Source: Phorcus lineatus (taxonomy: Eukaryota > Mollusca > Gastropoda > Trochida > Trochidae). Taken from it: a DNA stretch of 64,000 nucleotides. This document shows positions 56,601-62,125 of this stretch, in pieces (position 1 is the first letter of the stretch; each line of letters opens with the position of its first letter). The DNA is taken from NCBI GenBank assembly GCA_921293015.1, contig OV121090.1, forward strand, positions 16,771,304 through 16,835,303, written 5' to 3'. Under the pieces are notes generated by a model that saw only the letters and a list, made by a program, of their open reading frames with translations, did not search any database and was not told the origin of the DNA. A program made the position numbers and the translations under genes.

Positions 56601-58781
56601 ACGTTTATCGACTTCAGGGCTTTATCACAGAAATCCTCATATTTCAAGTTAAAGATATTTAGTTTCTTTCGAATTAATATCGCTAACATTTGATATTTGC
56701 ACATGAAAGTATTCCTGTGAATTTTGGCATTTCAACTTTTAGTTGCTGTTGGGCGTTTGCTCATAAAGTAACAAAAGAAAATTTAAATACTGTTAATATC
56801 TCATTCAATTAAAACTTTGTAAATGTTAAAATTCAAGTGTATGTGAAGACACAATTCTTGTGAATCATTTAAAGTCAAACGAGTAAACAAAATACAACAA
56901 AATCTCACACAAGAAAATATTTTTAATGAAATGTTTTAAACAAATTCATATATAATAGTCTGATAAATGTACATCTTCACCTGAATAACAATTGAAGCTC
57001 TTCTTTGTCACCCATTTCCAAAGATCAAACCATATGTACATTTCAATCCAAAATGTAAATGAAAATACAGTACAAATAAATTGGCTACAAAATCACAATA
57101 CAAACTGGCTGGAATGAAGCCTAACACTGTCATACATTTCAGAACTGTGTATATTTCGAAGATCAAATTTCAAACATCTAAATTATCAAAACAAACCGAA
57201 ATACACATTGCTTTTATGAATAAAATGTTTGAAGGTATAAAGGCCACAAAACCAAATGAATCAATTAAAAACTAAGCCAAACATTTTTTTTACATTTCGG
57301 GAGATCGTAAATTTCAAGCCGCAACACATGAGAGAAAAGTAAAACACACAAATGTCATGCAAATGTCAAGGGGCGGAAAAGTGACAAGAAAATGAATGAC
57401 CTCATAAATAAAAGACAATAAAGGGGGAAAAAGCATATCGCTTTCAGTCTGATCTTGCCTTGGATAATCCCCTTACAAAATTCACTCAACAAGTCGAGAT
57501 GGTGATAAGATTGTATAACCGTTCAACCACCAATCTTTCTCTACACATTGAACAGCCTTTACAATCCGAATGACTTATTCTTTACAGATATTTTTCTGTC
57601 ACACCTCTTCTGATCAAAGCCCTGACAAATTGATCAAGCCTAGAAGTAGATGGTCTATGTAATGTATAAACTTGTTTCATATACTTTTTCTCTCATTTTC
57701 AGTTAAAATGAAGTTAAATCAGAAACTGTTGTTGTTTCAGTTCTTTGTAAAGCATGTACACCACTAGCTCTATTAGACAATTCAATTTTATAATCCCTCA
57801 CTTGCAACTCGGTCTGCATGAGGTCAATATTTAGTACAGCTCCCAATTCCATTGCCGATAAACTGAATCCTGTTCTCGCAATCAGCCTGCCCCTGGTGTT
57901 TTTTAGAGTAAATCTGGCAATTTTTAACATCTTGAATGGCAGTTCATAACCATCTTACCTTTTGTCATAACATTGTTATTAAATTGAGGTTTTTATCACT
58001 TAATCTAATTCAAAGGGATTTTGATTATGACATTCTTATTTTTCAAAACAAGGATAAATTTTCTTATTTAGATAAAGATGGTGATTATTAATTGTATTAT
58101 TTTTTAATCCAATTCCTAATCTTCAGATCATATGAAAATGTTTCGACTGTTTGTGTGTCAGTGTTTGAACAAAGAGATCGTTTATAAAGAAATGTATTTT
58201 AGAAAATGTTATCATTTCTAAAGAGAAACATGTTGCTTAACAAGCGTTGCCAAAATTCTGTCTCAGAGCTTTCTATGTTTAGATTTAAAAACACAAACAA
58301 ATATTTCCTCTTCATGGATTCTTTGTTTTCACCTATCATGATCTTGCAATGAAATCCCTAATTAGGTTTCTAACTTCAACGTCAGTAGCATCAAGGAGGA
58401 AGTCAAAAGCTGTTGAGTGAAAGCGATGAGGGACCAGGAAAATAACATTATGGTGAGCAGTGGACCGCAAGATTTTAGTGCGCCATTATTGTAAAGACAT
58501 GCCTCAACACAAACTCAATACACTGGAAGCCTTTGACGATGTGTCAAACATACACTGAGTGTTTAACTAGTGAAAGGACTCCCACAGCCCTGCTGCTTGT
58601 ATCTGTCAATACCCTCGTAATAGAGCCGAGCGCTGTCAATCAACCACTCGCACACTGAAATAGACAAGACATTGACGTGAATTCTGATCTTACCTTGATG
58701 ATAGGGATAATATCCAGGTAAAGCCAGCGGCGGATAGAGGAACGAGGAACCGTTAGGTGAATAAATATTATTGAGTGACAT
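8958..58781 (-). CDS. GSE1: GSE1-like coiled-coil co-repressor scaffold (14 exons, complete)
   Basis: GSE1 (genetic suppressor element 1, KIAA0182) is a nuclear coiled-coil protein found with HDAC1/2, LSD1 and CoREST co-repressors. Exons from 5' to 3' on the minus strand: 58694-58781, 21021-21245, 17866-18056, 16185-16345, 15589-15777, 14478-14690, 13679-14105, 12618-13350, 12082-12291, 11675-11782, 11317-11571, 10588-10797, 9678-9781, 8958-9053. They sum to 3210 nt, or 1069 residues (human about 1217), with phase kept at all 13 junctions. Landmarks: SSFAAALRKLA (about 87-97), STPKRAPPP and SPPVVTIAPT (exon 3), HHPYSHPAYR (about 277-285), an Arg/Glu coiled coil (about 366-402), SKLDIEEQ with an acidic DTEDDYPSDEDE (exon 8), EFAEQFHESVLQTT (exon 11), WPGIETVIDSYHRYLE (exon 12) and a C-terminal coiled coil (about 990-1069). 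The order matches vertebrate GSE1. The C-terminus ends at KYLR, shorter than in human. Confidence 0.95.
9678..9781 (-). CDS. GSE1: GSE1 exon 13
   Basis: Acceptor GTGTTGCAG, donor GTGAGT. It codes for EQRLEKQVLTERSRRLRADN and TAERLSHRVS, the counterpart of NLERQVLQTQCRRLEAQ...TAEQLSHSM. Confidence 0.94.
10588..10797 (-). CDS. GSE1: GSE1 exon 12
   Basis: Acceptor CTTTTAAG, donor GTATGT. A Ser-rich part is followed by RWPGIETVIDSYHRYLE, matching KWQGIEAVFEAYQEHIEE at the start of the vertebrate C-terminal coiled coil. Confidence 0.94.
11317..11571 (-). CDS. GSE1: GSE1 exon 11
   Basis: Acceptor CTTTCAG, donor GTAATA. It contains SREFAEQFHESVLQTTRQK, nearly identical to vertebrate EEFAHQFHESVLQSTQK. 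This is the strongest single landmark of the family here. Confidence 0.95.
11675..11782 (-). CDS. GSE1: GSE1 exon 10
   Basis: Acceptor TCTCCCCAG, donor GTGCTT. It codes for ELEQIRQVCRSEKERRLGVL and then a short Ser/Arg/Gly segment. Only 108 nt; supported by phase on both sides. Confidence 0.88.
12082..12291 (-). CDS. GSE1: GSE1 exon 9
   Basis: Acceptor ATGTCTAG, donor GTAGGA. It codes for LRKRRKFHKERSVSP (basic, nuclear-signal-like) and CQFLRFINLSPLDKDKKR, the counterpart of the vertebrate KKFLTIFNLTHISAEKRKDK. Confidence 0.93.
12618..13350 (-). CDS. GSE1: GSE1 exon 8
   Basis: Largest exon. Acceptor CTCTTTCAG, donor GTATTG. It codes for a disordered region and then SKLDIEEQKLRESRLNGTYC, the acidic DTEDDYPSDEDE, and PPLKTVPSAQQRRLFSELGL. 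This matches the vertebrate block SKLDLEERRRREAQ...SYDESDEEE...FLQLFGL. Confidence 0.94.
13679..14105 (-). CDS. GSE1: GSE1 exon 7 (Arg/Glu coiled-coil exon)
   Basis: Acceptor ACTTCCAG, donor GTAGGA. It opens with a long run of alternating Arg-Glu and Lys-Glu, then KEAEIQRMKEQQREMERAKQ, and then a charged, His- and Gly-rich part. The same low-complexity coiled coil follows LSAER in vertebrates. The DNA is a CT-rich simple-sequence-like tract at 13978-14090, so repeat maskers may hide it. Confidence 0.93.
14478..14690 (-). CDS. GSE1: GSE1 exon 6
   Basis: Acceptor ATCCCACAG, donor GTTGGT. It holds GARYPAELLNQYQYLSP and ends LSAER, matching GVRYPPEL and GLSAERL of vertebrate GSE1. It ends two bases into the Arg codon. 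Confidence 0.92.
14740..14875. mobile_element. GTCGAC-rich DNA transposon end (GSE1 intron 5)
   Basis: ACCGTATATTACCGTGTATA opens a block with TATAAGTCGACCC three times and two more GTCGAC sites, five GTCGAC in about 120 bp. Such terminal arrays of an 18-20 bp motif are typical of DNA transposon ends. I find no partner end in inverse orientation up to 15589, so this looks like a solo or decayed terminus. The superfamily is not assigned. Confidence 0.45.
15589..15777 (-). CDS. GSE1: GSE1 exon 5
   Basis: Acceptor GTTTTAG, donor GTCAGA. It codes for FQPYRPGDEIRQPVPPPFGM and ends HHPYSHPAYR. Vertebrate GSE1 has the same order: FRPYHTTDDLR, then PHPFPHPAFR. Confidence 0.92.
   Translation of the reverse strand, partial: FDSPFHSWINPARRWDERFPAISPWRRDSTTCPPSFWNGCGCLPSSLPSRLHGTSPLLSSSL
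16185..16345 (-). CDS. GSE1: GSE1 exon 4
   Basis: Acceptor TTTACACAG, donor GTGAGT. It codes for a Ser-, Arg- and Asp-rich stretch (SSLYEPLSLKQERE, then SHSRDDDRSSIKDG) without a close match that I recall. Placed by phase and splice sites. Confidence 0.85.
16594..17626 (-). mobile_element. pogo/Tigger-type DNA transposon, internally deleted (GSE1 intron 3)
   Basis: The ends are near-perfect inverted repeats. The left end reads CAGTAGAACTCGGATATAAC and the right end in complement reads CAGTAGAACACGGATATAAG. They are flanked by TA on both sides (16592-16593 and 17627-17628), the target duplication expected of Tc1/mariner-pogo elements. TTCGCTATATCCG-like units recur near both ends (about 16638, 17490, 17571-17620) and may be transposase-binding sites. 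The 1033 bp element keeps an ORF for the DNA-binding half of a transposase and has lost the DDE catalytic half. Confidence 0.88.
16664..17209 (-). CDS. CENP-B/Tigger transposase DNA-binding domain ORF (catalytic domain deleted)
   Basis: From ATG at 17209 the ORF reads MAGKRKAITFDTKLRIIEAV, then IPKSTLSGIIKNREAIL: the Psq-type helix-turn-helix of CENP-B and pogo transposases. It continues into ALYKWFQGARSENIPLNGPM and DFDCQSAWIDRFKQRRGIV, the Tc5/CENP-B second DNA-binding domain, to about residue 145. After LEDYKPC the family should enter the DDE domain, but the frame instead runs to a stop at 16664 near the terminal repeat, so no catalytic residues remain. It is 181 codons, uninterrupted, on the same strand as GSE1. 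It may be a dead remnant, or it may still make a protein that binds its own family's ends. Frame 17251-17210 upstream lacks an ATG that I would choose. Confidence 0.8.
   Translation of the reverse strand: MAGKRKAITFDTKLRIIEAVDLGVKSKKNIALDFDIPKSTLSGIIKNREAILAQSVSSDFGPARKKLRAANHQDVEDALYKWFQGARSENIPLNGPMLQTKANELASKLGHSDFDCQSAWIDRFKQRRGIVCKSAHGESASVDTDLVDDWLNNRLSGYLEDYKPCLDMYVFILIIQDGCQT
17866..18056 (-). CDS. GSE1: GSE1 exon 3
   Basis: Acceptor TTTTTCAG, donor GTCAGT. It carries STPKRAPPP and SPPVVTIAPTQ, both shared with vertebrate GSE1, and ends on a codon boundary after DSRQ. Confidence 0.93.
18057..21020 (-). other. GSE1 intron 2
   Basis: AT-rich intron with a SINE relative at 20829-20965 and an orphan TTTAAAGGGACAGTC end at about 18717. 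No further coding signal found. Confidence 0.6.
20829..20965 (-). mobile_element. tRNA-derived SINE, head and part of body
   Basis: On the minus strand, GGATAGCATGGGTACAGTGG resembles an A-box region and TGTTTGAATCCGGACG a B box. They are followed by TTTGTCTGCTGTAGAG and ACCCATGGTATACCAGTTCC, homologous to the body of the 6246-6515 copy. The CTCAC tail is missing. Confidence 0.6.
21021..21245 (-). CDS. GSE1: GSE1 exon 2
   Basis: Acceptor GTCTTGCAG, donor GTAAGC. It codes for a Ser/Pro-rich region and ends with SSFAAALRKLAHQAKDPI. That block is nearly identical to the N-terminal SSFAAALRKLAKQA of vertebrate GSE1. Confidence 0.93.
23496..23508 (+). promoter_or_regulatory. DR1 nuclear-receptor motif
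   Basis: AGGTCA-G-AGGTCA, a perfect direct repeat with one-base spacing, the class bound by RXR, HNF4 and COUP-TF type receptors. Confidence 0.4.
23661..23695. repeat. (CAT)n microsatellite
   Basis: About 11.7 perfect CAT units in GSE1 intron 1. Confidence 0.95.
24837..24849 (-). promoter_or_regulatory. DR1 nuclear-receptor motif
   Basis: TGACCC-T-TGACCT on plus, that is AGGTCA-A-GGGTCA on minus. Confidence 0.35.
32681..32703 (-). promoter_or_regulatory. Nuclear-receptor half-site cluster (DR4 plus DR1)
   Basis: Three TGACCT half-sites: 32681-32686, 32691-32696 and 32698-32703. The first pair is spaced by four bases (DR4), the second by one (perfect DR1). AAGGTGACCC follows at 32705-32714. 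Confidence 0.45.
34285..34376 (-). mobile_element. tRNA-like SINE head
   Basis: On minus, GGGATAGCGGTGCAGGACAG (A-box-like), then GATGTTCAAATCCTGCC (B box), then AGGAGCTTAGCAGAAA, similar to the GGGGCTCGGCAAC segment of the fuller copies. The body is absent. Confidence 0.55.
35929..35947 (+). promoter_or_regulatory. CTCF-like motif
   Basis: CTGCCACTTGGGGGCGCTGA resembles the bilaterian CTCF core CCANNAGGGGGCGCTA closely. Motif match only. Confidence 0.4.
36626..36638 (+). promoter_or_regulatory. DR1 nuclear-receptor motif
   Basis: AGGTCA-G-GGGTCA. It lies at the edge of a degenerate repeat (36630-37145). Confidence 0.35.
36630..37145. repeat. Degenerate long-period repeat
   Basis: Two to three diverged copies of a module containing 'caaacaagcaggggttaaat', 'atgctaa' and 'aaaagctaaaacac'. 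Examples are 36635-36765 against 36830-36935, with a fainter third copy near 37045-37130. Identity is low, so the boundaries are approximate. Confidence 0.45.
37436..37764. mobile_element. MITE-like element with TTAA target sites (329 bp)
   Basis: The left end is AGGGGCACTAGCATATG after TTAA (37432-37435). The right end, in complement, is AGGGGCAGTGGCACATT before TTAA (37765-37768). Short inverted ends with TTAA on both sides suggest a non-autonomous piggyBac-like element. It has no coding capacity. Confidence 0.6.
40722..41010. repeat. Degenerate dispersed motif with TAATTAGT core
   Basis: Three related segments read about 'gccactgctcaggtaattagt...ttctcttctaatg', at 40722-40770, 40795-40842 and 40974-41010. 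They recall one another but are not a clean tandem array. Related 'aagttgccaaac.actg' strings occur near 41195 and 41365. Confidence 0.35.
42561..42890. repeat. Minisatellite, ~63 bp unit
   Basis: Units start at 42561, 42624, 42687, 42747 and 42811, with a degraded sixth near 42874. Each begins GTAGGAGTAAGTGTYGCTAA and ends near AGCACCTGTTCTT. Spacing is 60-64 bp. Because the unit is mostly 63 bp, it creates a spurious minus-strand repeat protein. Confidence 0.9.
43055..43476. mobile_element. MITE-like element with TTAA target sites (422 bp)
   Basis: The left end AGGCACCATTCGAGCGG and the right end in complement AGGGACCATTCGAGCGG differ at one base in 17. TTAA flanks both (43051-43054 and 43477-43480). 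It is non-coding. It is probably a non-autonomous piggyBac-like element and a different family from 37436-37764. Confidence 0.75.
45615..45760 (-). mobile_element. SINE fragment
   Basis: A GAGGTGA-type tail array at 45618-45650 and, further in, GGCTGGAACTAGTGAAGC, both found in the fuller copies. The middle is diverged. Confidence 0.45.
48783..48900 (-). mobile_element. SINE tail fragment
   Basis: GTGAGTGAATTGGGGTTTAACGTGTTTTCAACAATATT is a diverged copy of the tail. The remainder is unclear. Confidence 0.4.
49995..50097 (-). mobile_element. tRNA-like SINE head
   Basis: On minus, GGGTTACGCGCTGGTTAGC resembles an A-box region and CAGGGGTTCAAGTCCC is a near-consensus B box. It is followed by ACCTGGGGCTGTTGCC, as in other copies. 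It does not fold into an intact tRNA that I can defend. Confidence 0.55.
50129..50145. repeat. (CT)n microsatellite
   Basis: Short run of eight CT units. Confidence 0.85.
51771..52556. repeat. Minisatellite, 87/88 bp unit, with trimeric higher-order structure
   Basis: Nine units start at 51771, 51858, 51945, 52033, 52120, 52207, 52295, 52382 and 52469. Each begins AGTAAACGTTCATATGAAGT and ends near ATAACAG. Lengths repeat as 87, 87, 88 three times. Every third unit ends CCTCCTCATAACAG (88 bp), and units 2 and 5 share CTTCTTACAACAG. Units 4 and 7 share TGTATACATC with CTTCTTATAACAG. The array therefore grew, at least in part, by copying 262 bp trimers. Confidence 0.95.
53098..53372 (-). mobile_element. 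tRNA-derived SINE (fuller copy)
   Basis: Close relative of 6246-6515 over nearly the whole length. Shared strings include GCATTGCGGTGAAACCTGCG, GGCTGGAACTAGCAAACCAT, and GCCGAGCCCCTAGCGGGATT with a decayed B box. The tail here is GAGGTAAGGTGAAGTCAGG. Confidence 0.7.
54721..54739 (+). promoter_or_regulatory. CTCF-like motif
   Basis: CTCACCAGGGGGCAGTACG matches the CTCF core CCASYAGRKGGCRSY at nearly every position. It lies in a locally more complex, less AT-rich block (54600-54800). Confidence 0.45.
55073..55264. repeat. 99 bp tandem duplication
   Basis: Two copies offset by 99 bp, from TTTTTTACTTCCATCCA to GGAACTGGTAAATCAT, with few differences. Both contain the same TTAATGAATCCTGTCTTTG string. 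Confidence 0.9.
55375..55598. repeat. Minisatellite, 45 bp unit
   Basis: Five units, four of 45 bp and one of 44 bp: CACTTACATCTCTGACCAAC, then TCACATCTTCAAAACATACCCCCTA. Near-identical copies point to recent growth. The 15-codon period makes a spurious plus-strand repeat ORF. Confidence 0.95.
58694..58781 (-). CDS. GSE1: GSE1 exon 1 (first coding exon)
   Basis: The ATG at 58781-58779 opens MSLNNIYSPNGSSFLYPPLA and the donor is AAG|GTAAGA. The exon ends one base into a Gly codon that exon 2 completes across 37.4 kb. Alternative upstream first exons are possible, as vertebrate GSE1 has several. I choose this ATG because the in-frame readings upstream use TTG, not ATG. Confidence 0.72.
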
Positions 58782-58804
58782 GGCTGATGTCAAAGTGAGA
58801 TCCT

Positions 58805-58825
58805 TCAGCGTAGGTATATATCCCT
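58805..58825 (-). promoter_or_regulatory. Possible GSE1 core promoter (TATA-like)
   Basis: On minus, GGGATATATACC sits about 35-43 bp before the ATG of exon 1. A start 25-30 bp downstream would leave a very short 5' UTR. It may be chance in an AT-rich context. Confidence 0.25.
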
Positions 58826-61644
58826 CTCTTCACGGAACTGATCCTAGCAGCTCACAACTGATTGCGTGTAATGTCTCCTAATCGCACAGCTTTTTTCCAT
58901 TATTGATGCCCGATGTGACTCTGTGGCCTGTGTGTGCCCCGAGAGGCTCTGCTTGACCCTAGAGGCCCCGAGGTCTACTACCTGCCTGTGCCGTGTAAAA
59001 CACAGCTGTTAGTGGGAGAATGAATGCTGCCTACCAGCTAAGCTTCCTCAACTGAAGCCTTCTCACCCTAGGAACAAGCATTCACACCTTGTCGCTCAAC
59101 CTGCCCTCCCTATCCAAGCATAATGTGCACGGCCCATCAGTAGTATCATATAAACGCTCAAGCAGCTGGTCCACTTCCCAAGGGATAATAGGCTAAGATT
59201 GGCATGTAACACTAATCACATAGTTTAATAGTAACACACAGGCTGCGGTGAGCAAGGCCTAGTCTTTGGCTTGTCGAGTATTGATTCCATTGTGTCTTCA
59301 ATAACTAGTGCATTAATCACGCAGGAACACTCATTACTAGAGCTACTCTGCCTGCATTGTGGCTGTGGCTGTATATACCGTTAGCTATACAGCAACCATG
59401 TGGTCATTAGAGAGAGGATGCGCAACTGTTTATCGGGACTGATGTTAAGCTCTCTCCCTCCATCTAATTAAACATTCATCGGCAGCGTCAACACAGTATG
59501 ACATGAAATCCGTTCCGACAGAAGAGCGACTGCTGGGTGGATGATTAGGGTCTGATTAGTTCACGGAGTTCCTTGTTTAATCTCTGCGGCCGCCGCTACC
59601 TGTTTCATTAACCCCCTCCATGCAAGAAGGTTTTACTTAGCAGTGCATGACTCAGCTAAAGGCTTGATAAAGGTGAATGATTTCAAAGGATTTTGGTAGA
59701 ACATGATTCATGAGAATATGGTTTCATACTAACAAAATGATATCTGGTCTTAGACAGGAAATTAGATGTTCCAAACATGAGAACAGTAACAGTTTTCTAG
59801 CTTTCTTCTTCATCAGGTGGGATGAGGCAAATCCAGAAAGTCCCAAATGATAAAATGCTTACTTCATAGAACATCCTAGAACAGATTCTAGCCAGGTGAA
59901 GGGTTAAACACTAACAGACATCAGTTGAAAATGATGGAAACAGTAAATTCAGTTTCACCATATTCAGATATTAGTTTCAACGTTCGACACATTTAAGCAT
60001 TGGTATTTACATTAAGGGAAAATACCTTCAAAGGGAAATTTGACTAATTCCCAAACTTGACAATCCAAGGTAAAGAAAAGCTGTCAAACATCACATATGC
60101 AAATGTCTCTAGAATGAAAGTTGATGGCAGAAGGTTTTGCACTGAACAACAAGTGCCAGGGTGGGAGTTAAACAATTGTTAATTATCTAAATGGTAACAG
60201 GATTCATTTGGCTAAATGACATATTTTCCTCTCATTCTTGTCATCATGAATTCATATAACCTGCACATCAAAGCTAATTTGAATGACAGGCTTGTTAATA
60301 AAATAGTGCAAAAATAACAAAATAGAATATTCATATCATATTTCATTTTATTTGACACACATAAGCAATATTTTATACCTGTTGAAGTGAAAATTTTAAA
60401 TTAGACAGTGTCTCTTCCTTTTCTTTTTTTGATAATCTGTTGATTATCATTTGTCAGCAAAGATTTTGAGAAATGTGTATAAAACATACAAAACTGTGAT
60501 TTTTTAAAGTACAATCTTGAATTACAGAGAGCATTCCAAGTACATATTTCAGCAACAATTAAGATAAATATCTTTTTACATAAATCTGCAATTGCAATTA
60601 ACGTAGTTATGAGATTGAGAAAAGAGATTGCATATTGTTTTAAATTTTTATATCCCAGATAAAATGAGCCCAACTGTCAAAAATAGATGAAAAGAAATGA
60701 CCACTCCAAAGAGTTTCTACAGAGGCCACTATACAAGAATATCAAATATACAAGACATAGACCTTGCATAAACTTGGAGATGCTTTGCAAGTGGAAATAA
60801 CAAATCACAAAAAAAGCCATTCTATATTTGTATTTGCTCTTGAACCTCAATTATTCAGTAAGCACAAAGTAATTAATTATGGTCTAATTAACAGAACCAT
60901 CTAGCTACTTGTACGACAGACCTGATGTGGAGAAAATTGCTCGAAACAAGGCAAAAACTAGTCATCAATATTAAATATTTAGACTTTACCATCAAGTGAA
61001 TGCATACCATTAATAGGCATAAACAACACAAACCAGAAATAATGATACTGATAGTTTTAAAACAGAAAACGGCTTGAGTTTTCCATAATTATTTGTCCTG
61101 AAAAGGTGTCTGAATATTTTACATTTTGAAAAATAAGAGGTAAATTTTTTGTTTAATCAAATATGATGGTGTAGTGAACAACATAATGATACAAAATTTG
61201 ATAGAGGATTTAAGCACATATACCAAATGTAAAGTTTGATAGGAAATTTGATGAAAATTAAATTTAAATACTTAGATCATTTATCTAAATCTCCAGATGA
61301 TATTCATTCATTACAATAGTGAAAAGTAGCAGTGACTTTGAGCCTTGGCTAGGTTCCATAAACCAATAATTGAAACAACTGTTGAGGGAAGCAGCATATG
61401 GCTGGCACCAGCTGCTTGCAAAGTATGCTCAAATTAATACTACATTCCAGATAATTGCTTTCCATACTAGCCGTAAATCATCAGACTGGAGATTAAACTT
61501 TAGGAGAGCTCTACATTTTGGAGATAACTCTTGGTACTAGAACTGTGTCTTCAAACACATAATAAAATACCAACGAAAGTTCTTTTTGTTCTGTTACCAA
61601 TTTTCTGGGAACACCAAGTACTTGGGTATGGTGATCAAGTTTAG

Positions 61645-61905
61645 ATAGAGCACAGTGGTGTAGTGGCTGGGTTCGAACCCTGACGTCTCATAATGTGGTG
61701 TGTTCCTAGGCAAGCCACTTCATCTATATTCACTTTAAATTGGCAGCTGAAATGATGGTGTAGAGGCCTAGATTGTCGTATTTAGTACCAAGTAACTGCT
61801 TTGAAAGAAGAATTCCTACTGGGTAGGTAGCACTTAGAGCGTACATTTGTAACTTGAAATAATGCTAAATACATATTATCATTATCATTACTATCATTAT
61901 ATCAC
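61645..61905 (+). mobile_element. tRNA-derived SINE of a second family, L2-like 3' tail
   Basis: GTGGTGTAGTGGCTGGGTTCGAACCCTGACG combines A-box-like and B-box-like parts on plus. GTGTTCCTAGGCAAGCCACT recalls the CORE-type 'tgggcaagtcact' segment. The end, with AATGCTAAATACATATTATC and ATTATC/ATCATT units, recalls the 'gctatataaat(att)n' tails borrowed from L2/CR1 LINEs. The family name is not assigned. Confidence 0.55.
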
Positions 61906-61976
61906 TATCTATATGAGTTTGATGGAATGAGGTGGGGTGACATTTATAGGGGCGAGTTCATATAACTCTCAGTATA

Positions 61977-62125
61977 GGGGAGGTGAGGTGAGTTGAGGTT
62001 GATGCCACTTTGAAGAGAAATCTACTTATGTCTTGTCAGCTATCATCATGGCAAATAGAATTTCACATAATGTTTAAGTGATCAACCACTGTAGTGAATC
62101 TTGCAAGCATCGGCTTAAAAATTAA
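61977..62125 (-). mobile_element. SINE fragment
   Basis: GGGGAGGTGAGGTGAGTTGAGGTTGATGCCACTTTGAAGA is the tail. GAATCTTGCAAGCATCGGCT is the diverged body of the family at 6246-6515. Confidence 0.5.

Larger units (their letters stand above)
21246..58693 (-). other. GSE1 intron 1 (37.4 kb)
   Basis: A very long first intron, as in vertebrate GSE1. It holds SINE copies, two MITE-like elements, four minisatellite blocks, four DR1 nuclear-receptor motifs and two CTCF-like motifs, listed separately. Most of the rest is AT-rich DNA in which I see no exon. The longest open frames (24079-24417, 35203-35499, 35809-36132) have no recognisable homology and no supporting splice structure. Confidence 0.7.

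Noticed and set aside
59580..59600. CpG island at GCGGCCGC
   Set aside because: Only a short local cluster. Surrounding CpG density does not look island-like.
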